From: Flavicella sp963932955
Lineage (GTDB): Bacteria > Bacteroidota > Bacteroidia > Flavobacteriales > Flavobacteriaceae
NCBI GenBank assembly: GCA_963932955.1
Contig: CAWVRK010000010.1
Span: 1-64,000 of the forward strand
DNA: 64,000 nucleotides
Direction of reading: 5' to 3'
Of this stretch, positions 1-9,100 are shown in pieces. Position numbers and translations under genes: made by a program. The first letter of the stretch is position 1. Each line of letters opens with the position of its first letter. A model generated the notes under the pieces. The model saw only the letters and a program-made list of their open reading frames with translations, was not told the DNA's origin and searched no databases.

Positions 1-1
1 T

Positions 2-37
2 GGTACTGTTATCTTAGACAATATCTACTTTTACTAG
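2..37 (+). CDS. C-terminal tail of an upstream secreted protein (partial)
   Basis: In frame 2 the window opens with an open reading frame ending GTVILDNIYFY and a TAG stop. A perfect hairpin terminator follows 11 bases later, which supports a real gene end. The tail resembles the last beta-strand of the galactose-binding-like modules in the 1269-aa protein further down (for example TVYYFDEIKV and DTYYFDDYEK). The missing gene may therefore be another carbohydrate-binding or CBM-tailed PUL protein. Only eleven codons are visible, so the family is an inference. Confidence 0.55.
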   Translation, partial: GTVILDNIYFY

Positions 38-48
38 AATTTAAATTT

Positions 49-90
49 AACACCCGTGGCCTTCAAGGGGATACGGGTGTTATTTATAAA
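49..90 (+). terminator. Rho-independent terminator of the upstream gene
   Basis: AACACCCGT (49-57) pairs perfectly with ACGGGTGTT (73-81) over 9 bp with a 15-nt loop. A T/A-rich run follows. It lies directly after the stop at 37. The stretch 91-335 before the next gene is very AT-rich and holds no gene; no exact TAnnTTTG box was recognised there. Confidence 0.75.
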
Positions 91-335
91 AATTTGGTAG
101 AAATTCTAAACAACTCAAAACTATAGAATCAATACAAGTAAACCATTTATTGGTTGAAAAATTTATAGCACTCTTTTATTTGTCAAAATTAAACAACAAA
201 ATTTCTTTAATTTTAACAAACTAACTGAATAACTATACAATTTCTAAAATAAACGGATACTAAAATAGTACGATTTTCAGTACAGATTTGCTTGCAATTA
301 ATACCAAACTAATATTTTCAATAACGTAACTAAAA

Positions 336-1358
336 ATGAAGAACCAAACACTTAAAATCGCATACTTATTTCTTGCTATGGTTGCCGTAGCATGTACTGA
401 AAACGACGAACCTATGTACGTAGGAGAACGTATTGCTCAAATTGTAACCGAGTCTGACTTCCCTGCCGAAGATGGCACACCAACGTTGCAAAATTTAATG
501 GATGCAGGTGCTCAAGAAATTATATCAACTCAAGAACAATATGAAGAGGCTATTGCAGTTCAAAATGCCATTGACTCCATTTACACGCTCACAAGATTAC
601 AAGAAATTGTCGATGAGGTAAATAATAAATTAATTAGCAATGATGGTGCTTTTGAAACATTAAAGTGGTCCGATGAATTTAATTCAGATGGGCAGCCTTC
701 CTCAGACAATTGGAATTATGACATCGGAAACGGAGACTGGGGATGGGGTAACGGTGAAGAACAATACTACACGAAAAGCTCAAATAATGTAACCATCGAA
801 AACGGCTCCTTAAAAATTAAGGCAAAAAAAGAAGCATACGGAGGGAGAAGTTATACATCAGCACGATTAAAAACTCAAGGAAAATATAGCTTTACTTACG
901 GAAAATTAGAAGTCCGTGCAAAACTGCCCAAGGGAGGTGGTACTTGGCCTGCAATATGGATGCTCGGAAATAACATTTCAACGGTCGGATGGCCTGCTTG
1001 TGGTGAGATAGATATTATGGAACACAAGGGCAATGACGTCGGATACATATCGAGTGCCATTCATAATAACAGTGGATCTGGAGCTACGCCTTTTTTCCAT
1101 GGACTTAACAAACCAGATGTAACTGATGAGTTTCACGTATATGGGGTTATTTGGACCTCAAAAAAGATTCAATTTACTGTTGATGGGAATATCCATTACA
1201 CTTACAACCCTGCTGTAAAGAATGACAACAACTGGCCATTCAACAAAAGACAATTCATCATATTAAATGTAGCTATGGGTGGCACCCTTGGAGGAAATAT
1301 TGACAACGGTTTTACAGAAGGCACCATGGAAATAGACTATGTAAGGTTGTATCAATAA
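336..1358 (+). CDS. GH16 endo-beta-1,3-glucanase (laminarinase) lipoprotein
   Basis: Predicted surface or periplasmic endo-glucanase cutting beta-1,3-glucan (laminarin) internally. A signal peptide ends in a lipobox (VAVAC, lipidated Cys20), so the protein is membrane-anchored. Residues 21-105 form a low-complexity spacer with a probable helical segment. The GH16 beta-jelly roll runs from about 108 to 340. The family signature GEIDIMEH carries nucleophile Glu224, Asp226 and acid/base Glu229. Upstream WPAIWMLG and downstream DYVRLYQ are typical of the laminarinase branch. Length is normal for one GH16 domain with no added CBM and no T9SS tail. It sits alone between two terminators (49-90 and 1394-1433), so it is probably its own transcript at the edge of the PUL. 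The gene looks more AT-rich than its downstream neighbours. Family assignment is firm; exact substrate is inferred from motif and context. Confidence 0.95.
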   Translation: MKNQTLKIAYLFLAMVAVACTENDEPMYVGERIAQIVTESDFPAEDGTPTLQNLMDAGAQEIISTQEQYEEAIAVQNAIDSIYTLTRLQEIVDEVNNKLISNDGAFETLKWSDEFNSDGQPSSDNWNYDIGNGDWGWGNGEEQYYTKSSNNVTIENGSLKIKAKKEAYGGRSYTSARLKTQGKYSFTYGKLEVRAKLPKGGGTWPAIWMLGNNISTVGWPACGEIDIMEHKGNDVGYISSAIHNNSGSGATPFFHGLNKPDVTDEFHVYGVIWTSKKIQFTVDGNIHYTYNPAVKNDNNWPFNKRQFIILNVAMGGTLGGNIDNGFTEGTMEIDYVRLYQ

Positions 1359-1393
1359 GAACCAACTCAATACATAATTTGGGTCAAAAATTT

Positions 1394-1433
1394 ATGGGAA
1401 GGAGAAGTTTTCAAATTCTCCTTCCCATTTTTA
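1394..1433 (+). terminator. Rho-independent terminator after GH16
   Basis: A perfect 13-bp stem: ATGGGAAGGAGAA (1394-1406) pairs with TTCTCCTTCCCAT (1416-1428). The loop is 9 nt and TTTTTAT follows. It lies 35 bases after the GH16 stop and separates GH16 from the following genes. Confidence 0.9.
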
Positions 1434-1505
1434 TGTTCATTCATAAACACAGCTCTTAAAAAGACTGCGTTTTTTTTCTGATGCACAACAAAAAAGAAGA
1501 AAGCA

Positions 1506-1649
1506 ATGGAATTCACATTCTCAATTTTGGGATTTGCCTTCGGAATAATTGGATTTACATTAGCAATTGTTTGTTTGGTCAAAATGCAAAAGATGGAAAC
1601 ATTCCTGAAAGAAAAAGGAATTTTTAAGGAAAATTACAAGGAAGAGTAA
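1506..1649 (+). CDS. 47-aa single-pass membrane peptide
   Basis: An ATG-started ORF of 47 codons. Residues 3-25 form one strongly hydrophobic helix rich in Phe, Ile and Gly. The tail is short and charged with many Lys and Glu. A purine-rich AGAAGA lies about 6 bases before the ATG. It sits after the GH16 terminator and ends 14 bases before the GH30 start, so it could be the first gene of the GH30-MFS-GH operon. No family is recognised. The opposite-strand ORF here overlaps the terminator stem and looks like a shadow. Membrane topology is visible; a function is not. Confidence 0.55.
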   Translation: MEFTFSILGFAFGIIGFTLAIVCLVKMQKMETFLKEKGIFKENYKEE

Positions 1650-1663
1650 ATCACTGTTTAAAA

Positions 1664-3157
1664 ATGCCACAAATGAAAACCCGTCACAAAAAACACACAA
1701 CACTGCTCTGCGCACTCTTTGCAAATACCTTCTTATTTATGGGATTCTCACAAAGTTTAGCCCCTGAAACTGCCAAACTAAAACAAGAGGCGTCCAATAA
1801 GATTTACACCACGGCGCACGGTACGAGTCTCAAACTTTCTGAAACAGGGAGCTTGACTTTCAACCCTTACAAACAACCCTTAGAAACGGATGTTTGCATT
1901 GTGGTCGATCCTACAAAACAATTTCAATCCTTGTTGGGAATCGGTGCTGCCTTGACAGACGCAGCTGCGGAAACCTATGCAAAGCTTCCGAAAGCTGCGC
2001 AGAAAAAAGTCTTAGAAGCCTATTTTGACAAAGACAAAGGGATTGGTTATAGTTTGGGACGCACCTCCATTCACAGCTGCGATTTCGGAACGGGAAGTTT
2101 TACCTATATCGAAGAAGGGGATGCAGCCTTGCAAACCTTCTCCATCGATCACGACCAAAAATACCGATTGCCTTTTATCAAAACTGCCATTGCAGCAGCA
2201 GGAGGCAACCTTACATTTTATGTGAGCCCTTGGTCCCCTCCCGCATTTATGAAGACCAACAACAACATGCTCCGAGGAGGAAAACTGAAAAAAGAATACT
2301 ACCAACCCTGGGCAAATTACTACGCCAAGTTTATCAAAGCCTATGAAAATGAAGGCATCCCAATATGGGGCTTGACCATTCAAAACGAGCCCATGGCAGT
2401 GCAACGTTGGGAATCGTGCATTTACACCGCAGAAGAAGAACGTGATTTTCTCAAATACAACTTGGGGCCTACCTTGGAAAAAGAAGGTCTTGGTGATAAA
2501 AAAATTGTGGTATGGGACCACAACCGCGATTTGCTCTTCCAAAGAGCAAACACCATTTTCAACGACCCAGAAGCGTCCAAATACGCTTGGGGCTCTGGCT
2601 TTCATTGGTACGAAGATTGGAAAGACGGACAGCCCATGTTCAATAGCGTAAAAGCTGTAAACGAAGCCTATCCCGACAAAAAACTTCTCTTTACAGAGGG
2701 CTGTAACGAAGGCTACAATTTGGATAGAATTCGAAACGAAGACCCCAAATTGGCAGAGCGTTATGGGAAATCAATGATCAACGACTTCAACAACGGAACG
2801 GTAGGTTGGACAGATTGGAACATTTTACTAGACCAAACAGGAGGGCCAAACCACGTCGGAAACCTTTGTTTTGCTCCCGTACACGGAGACACCAACACAG
2901 GAGAATTAACCTTTACACATTCCTACTACTACATCGGTCATTTTTCAAAATTTATCCGTCCTGATGCCAAACGCATCTCGAGCATTTCTAGTGGAAATCA
3001 ATTGCTTTCTACTGCCTTTGTGAATCCTGATGGCAGCATCGCCATCGTAGTCATGAATCAAGGAGATACAGCCCGCAACTACACCATTCAACTGGATGCA
3101 AAAACAGCGAAACACAATGCCTTACCGCATTCCATTCAAACCATACTAATCAACTAA
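1664..3157 (+). CDS. GH30 family glucanase / beta-glucosidase, secreted
   Basis: A clan GH-A retaining hydrolase. In marine laminarin PULs, GH30 enzymes remove beta-1,6-linked glucose branches, which is the likely job here. A basic N-terminus and hydrophobic segment (about 11-30) form a signal peptide ending near FSQS; no clear lipobox follows. The (beta/alpha)8 barrel and the C-terminal beta domain typical of GH30 cover residues 75-497. The acid/base is Glu242 in TIQNEPMA and the nucleophile is Glu345 in LLFTEGCNEG. Total length (497 aa) is usual. A second in-frame ATG at 1673 gives a slightly shorter signal peptide and is equally possible. Only 14 bases separate its stop from the MFS transporter, so they are probably co-transcribed. 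A second, broken GH30 lies at 20204-20464. Confidence 0.93.
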   Translation: MPQMKTRHKKHTTLLCALFANTFLFMGFSQSLAPETAKLKQEASNKIYTTAHGTSLKLSETGSLTFNPYKQPLETDVCIVVDPTKQFQSLLGIGAALTDAAAETYAKLPKAAQKKVLEAYFDKDKGIGYSLGRTSIHSCDFGTGSFTYIEEGDAALQTFSIDHDQKYRLPFIKTAIAAAGGNLTFYVSPWSPPAFMKTNNNMLRGGKLKKEYYQPWANYYAKFIKAYENEGIPIWGLTIQNEPMAVQRWESCIYTAEEERDFLKYNLGPTLEKEGLGDKKIVVWDHNRDLLFQRANTIFNDPEASKYAWGSGFHWYEDWKDGQPMFNSVKAVNEAYPDKKLLFTEGCNEGYNLDRIRNEDPKLAERYGKSMINDFNNGTVGWTDWNILLDQTGGPNHVGNLCFAPVHGDTNTGELTFTHSYYYIGHFSKFIRPDAKRISSISSGNQLLSTAFVNPDGSIAIVVMNQGDTARNYTIQLDAKTAKHNALPHSIQTILIN

Positions 3158-3171
3158 AACAACCTACACCC

Positions 3172-4710
3172 ATGTCAAAAAAAGTAATTTTTATCGCCTT
3201 TGTCGTCTCCCTTGGAGGATTTTTATTCGGATTTGATGCTGGAATCATCTCTGGTGTCATGTCTTATGTTGGACCTGAGTTTGATTTGAACGATGTCCAG
3301 TCCGGTTGGGTGGTTAGCTCCCCTTCCTTTGCAGCCATGATTGCCATGCTGATCTCAGGAAGACTGAGTGATGTGGTTGGGCGTAAAAAAATATTGATTC
3401 TCGTGGCATTTTTATATGCCGTATCTGCCTTGTTTTCTGCTTATGCCCTTTCTTATGAAATGCTTTACATCGCACGTATGATCGGAGGGTTGGCATTTGG
3501 AGCAGCACTTATCCTCGCTCCTACCTACATCGCTGAGATCTCAACAGCTGAAAACCGTGGTAAGCTTGTTTCAATTCAACAATTGAACATCGTACTTGGG
3601 TTTTTTGCAGCCTTTTTAAGCAACAATTATTTGAACGAATTGAACACCTCTGGCGAATCATTTTTAAGCGATGGAAATGTGTGGAGATGGATGTTGGGCT
3701 TGGAATTGATCCCTGCAGTGCTCTACTTTTTCTTTCTGTTCTTTGTCCCAAGAAGTCCACGTTGGTTGTATTCCCAAAACAAAGTAGCAGAAGCCAAAGA
3801 GGTACTCGAACAAATTCACGGGGAAGACACTGCTGCGGTGGAGATCAAATCCATTGAAGAAAATGTCAATGAAGCAGGTCATAAAGAAAAAATAGCCCTT
3901 TTGGAATTGTTAAAACCTTCCCTTCGATTGATTTTAATCATTGGGTTGGTCCTCGGAGTATTGCAACAAATCACGGGGATCAATGCCGTCTATTTCTACG
4001 CAACCTCTATTTTCAAGCAAACGGGAATGGGAACCAATGCGGCCTTCGAATCCGGTGTCTTGATGAGCCTCATCACAGTGGTTTTTACTTTTATTGCCAT
4101 CTTTTTGATCGACCGCGTGGGAAGAAGGCCTTTATTGCTATTCGGAATTGCAGGAATTGCCATAAGCCTTTTGATTTGTGGCTATGGATTCCAACAAGCG
4201 ACTTACGAGCTAAGTTCGGAGGAGGTTGCGCAATTTGAAAATTTTGACGCCACTTCGCTCAACCCCTATATAGGAAAGCAATACACAGATGATTTGTCTT
4301 TTAAAAATGACATGAAAGAAGCGCTAGGCTCTCAAACATACGGAAAGAATGAAGGAGACATCTTAGAAGCTGCCACGACCATGAATGCTACTTTGGTACT
4401 CGTTGGAATCTTAGGATTTATTGCTTGTTTCGCCTTTTCATTAGGTCCTGTAATGTGGGTCATGCTATCGGAAATGTACCCCAATAAATACCGAGGCCTC
4501 GCCATTGGAGTGATTGGATTTGTCAATTCCTTTGCCAGTTGGGTCATCCAACAAATTTTCCCTTGGGAACTCTCCAATTTAGGAAATGCGATGAGTTTTT
4601 ATATTTTTGGGGTGATTGCTGCTGTAGGATTTTTTGCCCTCCTAAAAATCCTTCCAGAAACAAAAGGAAAATCTTTGGAACAAATTGAACAAGAACTCGT
4701 TCGAGGCTAA
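3172..4710 (+). CDS. MFS sugar porter (sugar:H+ symporter)
   Basis: Imports a mono- or short oligosaccharide across the inner membrane. About 12 transmembrane segments are visible. Sugar-porter hallmarks are the N-terminal GGFLFGFDAGIISG, the loop 2-3 signature GRLSDVVGRKK, GRRPLLLFG in the middle loop, and PETKGKSLEQIE at the end. Compared with the usual 450-470 aa it carries an extra hydrophilic insert of about 60 residues (about 340-405), between the predicted ninth and tenth helices. It lies between GH30 and a GH-A hydrolase and upstream of a cytosolic phosphorylase. That makes it the natural entry point for glucose or laminari-oligosaccharides, but the substrate is inferred from context only. 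Confidence 0.93.
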   Translation: MSKKVIFIAFVVSLGGFLFGFDAGIISGVMSYVGPEFDLNDVQSGWVVSSPSFAAMIAMLISGRLSDVVGRKKILILVAFLYAVSALFSAYALSYEMLYIARMIGGLAFGAALILAPTYIAEISTAENRGKLVSIQQLNIVLGFFAAFLSNNYLNELNTSGESFLSDGNVWRWMLGLELIPAVLYFFFLFFVPRSPRWLYSQNKVAEAKEVLEQIHGEDTAAVEIKSIEENVNEAGHKEKIALLELLKPSLRLILIIGLVLGVLQQITGINAVYFYATSIFKQTGMGTNAAFESGVLMSLITVVFTFIAIFLIDRVGRRPLLLFGIAGIAISLLICGYGFQQATYELSSEEVAQFENFDATSLNPYIGKQYTDDLSFKNDMKEALGSQTYGKNEGDILEAATTMNATLVLVGILGFIACFAFSLGPVMWVMLSEMYPNKYRGLAIGVIGFVNSFASWVIQQIFPWELSNLGNAMSFYIFGVIAAVGFFALLKILPETKGKSLEQIEQELVRG

Positions 4711-4759
4711 GAAAAAGGTGAAAACATAGAATAAAACAAAACATAGAACCCGAATAAAA

Positions 4760-6073
4760 ATGAAACGAATTCTCATCATCCTTCTCTTCGCTTATTGCAT
4801 GCAGAGCTGTAAAAAAGGTAACGCTCAAAAAACCATGAATCCCATTCCCAACCAACCCACAAAAGTTGAACTGATCCAAGAAAACGGCAAATTTCAACTG
4901 CTCGTAAACAAAGCCCCTTTCTACATCAAAGGAGCGGGATTGGAGTTTGGAGACATCCCTTCTTTGGCCAAACACCAAGCCAACTCATTTCGAACTTGGC
5001 GTACGGAAAACGGTCAAAAAAGCGGCAAAGAAGTGTTGGACGAAGCCTATAAAAATGGCCTGATGGTCACAATGGGAATCGAAGTAGAGAGAGAACGTCA
5101 TGGCTTTGACTACGACAATGCGGAAGAAGTGAACAAACAACTGGAACGAATTCGCAAAGAAGTCCTCGAACTAAAAGACCATCCTGCCCTAATGATCTGG
5201 GCCATCGGAAATGAATTGAACCACAATTACAAAAACCCAAAAGTATGGGATGCTGTCAATGGAATTTCGAAAATGATTCACGAGGTAGACCCCAATCACT
5301 TGACCACAACCACTTTAGCGGGGATCTCAAAAAAAGAGATTGACCTAATCAAAGAAAGAGCATCCGACATAGATATCCTCTCTGTACAGATGTATGGAGA
5401 CTTGCCAAACCTTCCCGTCTTGATCCGCGATTTTGGATGGACAGGTGCCTATATGGTCACCGAGTGGGGTGCCACTGGCCATTGGGAAGTACCCACTACA
5501 AAATGGGGCGCTCCTGTTGAAGAAAACAGTACGGTAAAAGCCGCCAATTATATGAAACGCTACAAAGGCGGAATTGAAGCGGACACTCAACAATGCATCG
5601 GTTCTTATGTGTTCCTGTGGGGAAACAAACAAGAACGAACTCCTACTTGGTACGGTGTCTTCTTGGAAGATGGACAAGAGACCGAGTCCATAGATGTCAT
5701 GCATTTTATCTGGAACAAAAAATGGCCAAAAAACAGAACCCCTCAAATCGCATCCTTTGCCCTTGAAAACAAAACTGCCTATGAAAGTGTCACGTTGACT
5801 TCTGGTCAAAACTCCCAAGCATTGGCTGTCATCAACGACTATGAAAAAGATGCACTTTCTTACAAATGGGAAATATTGTCAGAAAGCGAAGCCAAACAAG
5901 AAGGAGGCGATCATGAAGAACGCCCCAAAAGCATCAAAGGTCTTTTTCAAAATTCCGAAGGTGGCGTGTTGAAATTTACAGCTCCAACTCCCGGTCATTA
6001 CCGACTGTTTGTATACGCTGATGATGGGCAAGGTCATGCCGCAACTGCAAACATTCCATTTAAAGTAAAGTAA
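4760..6073 (+). CDS. Clan GH-A TIM-barrel glycoside hydrolase lipoprotein, family uncertain
   Basis: A predicted retaining glycosidase tethered to a membrane. The signal peptide ends in CMQSC (Cys17). The TIM barrel spans about 35-310. Clan GH-A landmarks are Glu152 in WAIGNELNH as acid/base and Glu235 in MVTEWGATG as nucleophile, with SVQMYGD between them. This resembles the catalytic barrel of GH2 but lacks the sugar-binding and Ig-like domains that precede it in true GH2 enzymes. A C-terminal beta-rich domain (about 330-437) ends like an Ig/PKD fold. It follows the MFS gene by 49 bases and precedes the phosphorylase, so a role in trimming glucan oligosaccharides is likely. GH5, GH17 and an unassigned GH-A family are alternatives. 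The hydrolase call is firm, the family is not. Confidence 0.8.
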   Translation: MKRILIILLFAYCMQSCKKGNAQKTMNPIPNQPTKVELIQENGKFQLLVNKAPFYIKGAGLEFGDIPSLAKHQANSFRTWRTENGQKSGKEVLDEAYKNGLMVTMGIEVERERHGFDYDNAEEVNKQLERIRKEVLELKDHPALMIWAIGNELNHNYKNPKVWDAVNGISKMIHEVDPNHLTTTTLAGISKKEIDLIKERASDIDILSVQMYGDLPNLPVLIRDFGWTGAYMVTEWGATGHWEVPTTKWGAPVEENSTVKAANYMKRYKGGIEADTQQCIGSYVFLWGNKQERTPTWYGVFLEDGQETESIDVMHFIWNKKWPKNRTPQIASFALENKTAYESVTLTSGQNSQALAVINDYEKDALSYKWEILSESEAKQEGGDHEERPKSIKGLFQNSEGGVLKFTAPTPGHYRLFVYADDGQGHAATANIPFKVK

Positions 6074-6102
6074 CAAAAAAACACGTATCATAAAAAAACT
6101 CA

Positions 6103-6135
6103 AACCTCTTTAAAACATTCGTTTTTACAGGGGTT
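6103..6135 (+). promoter_or_regulatory. Possible operator half-sites upstream of the GH149 gene
   Basis: The 86-bp gap before the phosphorylase holds AACCTC (6103-6108) and GGGGTTTTT (from 6130). These are inverted copies of the GAGGTT/GGGGTT core found in tandem upstream of susC and of the 1269-aa CBM gene. Spacing and orientation differ from those two sites, so this may be a degenerate copy or chance in AT-rich DNA. Confidence 0.3.
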
Positions 6136-6159
6136 TTTACAAAATACAAACAGATAAAA

Positions 6160-9100
6160 ATGAGCCAACAACCCATCTACATCGGCGAAAAAAAAGCCTC
6201 TTTTTCAAACAAGGAAGTCAAAGGAAGCTTGGGGTCTCTTGAAGGAGAAACCTATTACAAAATAACGAACAACGACAGCATGAGGCCTTTCTTTATGAGT
6301 CTTGTCAGCAATTCCAACCACTGGATGTTTGTTGCCAGCAATGGAGGGCTTACAGCAGGAAGAAAAGACAGCAACAACGCGCTGTTTCCTTACTATACAG
6401 ATGATAAAATTACGGAGTCCTTTGAAATTACAGGCTCTAAAACCCTCTTCCAAATTCACAAAGCTGACAAAACCTTTTTGTGGGAACCTTTTTCTGACAA
6501 CTATGCCGGTGTCTACAAAACAGAGCGCAACCTGTACAAAAATAGCTGGGGAAACAAATTGATTTTTGAGGAAGTCAACGAAGATTTGGGACTTACCTTT
6601 CGCTACCAATGGTCGAGCAGCGATCGTTTTGGTTTTGTTAAAAAAGCCACTTTGCGCAACGACCAAAAAGAAGCGGTTCAAGTAGGTGTTTTGGACGGCT
6701 TGCAAAACCTACTTCCCTACGGATTGAATTCTGACATGCAAAACAACCGTTCCAACTTGGTGGACGCCTATAAAAAAAGTGAACTTTTGGAAGCCTCTGG
6801 ATTGGGAATCTACAGTTTGAGTTCTGTCATCGTAGACCGCGCAGAACCCAGTGAAGCACTCAAAGCAAACATCGCCTGGTCCGTAGGATTGGAAACCCCT
6901 TCTTATTTGATTTGCTCAAAACAAATACCACATTTTCGAGAAGGAAAAGAACTCGAAAAAGAAACAGAAGTAAGAGCAGAAAAAAGTGCATATTTTGTAA
7001 ACACCACCCTCGATATAGCCGCTGGTAGTGAAAAAACATGGATGCTCGTCGCCAATGTCAACCAAGGTCCTTCTGATGTGGTCGCCATCGCTGCACTTAT
7101 CAACTCAGAAAACAACCTTTTTGAAACCGTTTTGGAAGACGTCGCTGAAGGAACTAGAGAATTGATTGAACTGAATGCAACGGCAGACGGAATCCAATTG
7201 ACAGCCGACCCACTCCGCGACACACGTCATTTTGCAAACGTGCTTTTCAACAACATGAGAGGCGGTATTTTTGATCACAATTACCAAATCGAACAAGCCT
7301 ACTTTACAAAATACGTGCAGCAAGCAAACCTCGAAGCCTATACGAGAAACCAAACGTTGTTAGAAGGACTTCCAGAGACACTCCCTTTTTCAAAATTGAA
7401 AACCTTGGCCGTAGAAAGTAAGGATTCCGACTTTGAACGACTGACCATGGAGTATTTGCCCTTGAAATTTAGTCGTCGACACGGAGATCCAAGCAGGCCT
7501 TGGAACAAATTTTCCATCAACACCAAAAGTGAAATTGACGGATCGAAAATACTCGACTACGAAGGCAACTGGAGGGATATTTTTCAAAACTGGGAAACCT
7601 TGGCACACGCCTATCCTGAGTTCATTGAAAACATGATCCACAAATTTTTAAACGCCACTACTTTCGAAGGATACAACCCCTATCGCGTCACAAAAGATGG
7701 CTTTGATTGGGAGACCATTGAACCAGACGATGCTTGGTCGTTTATCGGATATTGGGGAGACCACCAAATTGTCTACCTCTTAAAATTCTTAGAATTTATA
7801 GAAAACCACCAACCGGACCGATTGGCAGAACTGTTTGACAAAGACCTTTTTGTCTATGCAAACGTGCCTTACAAAATCAAAAGCTATGCAGAGACTCTGA
7901 AAGATCCCAAAGACACGATCTCTTTTGACGATGCACTGGACCAAACCATCCGAAACAGAAAAGAAGAATTGGGCGCAGATGGCGCTTTGTTGCGCGCGCA
8001 AAACAATACCATTTACAAAGTGAATGGAATCGAAAAACTACTGGCAACAGTCCTTTCTAAAATTTCCAATTTCATTCCCGAAGGAGGAATTTGGATGAAC
8101 ACACAAAGGCCCGAATGGAACGATGCCAACAATGCTCTTGTTGGAAACGGTGTTTCCATGGTGACGCTTTACTACTTGAGACGTTTCCTGAAATTTTTTG
8201 AAAAAACCGCTGCACAAGGACTCGGAAAAGAGTTGGCGCTTTCTTCCGAATTGGCTGAATTTTTCAAGGAAATACACCACACATTTGAACAGTTTCATGG
8301 AAAACTCGACGGAAAAATAACAGATCGTGAACGCAAACAGATTCTCGACGGACTCGGGAAAGCAGGAAGTGCATACAGAACAACCATCTACAACTCGAAT
8401 TTTAGTGGTGACAAAACACAGCTGCCAAAAAGTGAACTCCTAAAATTCTTAAAGCTCGCATTGGACTTTTTAGACCACACCATTGCCGCAAACAAAAGAA
8501 CCGACAACTTGTACCATTCTTACAATTTGATGTCGCTTACAAACGATGAAGAAATCCGTATTTCAAACCTCCCAGAGATGCTAGAAGGACAAGTTGCCAT
8601 CTTGGGGTCCAATTGCATTTCTTCCGAAAAAAGTTTGGCGCTTTTGGATGCCTTAAAAGCAAGTGCTTTGTACCGAAAAGACCAATACAGCTATGTGTTG
8701 TACCCGGACAAACAATTGCCCATTTACATCCATAAAAATACCATTCCCGCAAAAGACGTAGAAAGCTCCGCTTTGTTAAGCCAGCTTGTAAAAGAAGGAA
8801 ATACACAAATCTTGGAACAAGACCTCAAAGGTGTTTACCATTTCAATGGCAACTTCAACAACGCCAACAGTTTGAAAGAAGCCTTGGGAAAACTTCCAAA
8901 GCAATTTCAAAAATTGGTAGAAAAAGACAATGGCCAGGTATTCAATACATTTGAAAACTTGTTTGATCACAAATCCTTCACGGGAAGATCGGGTACCTTT
9001 TTTGGATATGAAGGATTGGGATCCATCTATTGGCACATGGTTTCAAAACTATTGTTGGCCACGCAAGAAACGGCATTGACTGCGATTCAAAGCAAAGAAA

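Noticed and set aside
1367..1582. 71-codon ORF on the - strand between GH16 and GH30
   Set aside because: It runs through the perfect terminator stem and opposite the better supported 47-aa ORF; its sequence has no protein-like features.
4721..4747. Two AAAACATAGA copies between the MFS and GH-A genes
   Set aside because: Short A-rich direct repeat in an intergenic spacer; chance is likely.
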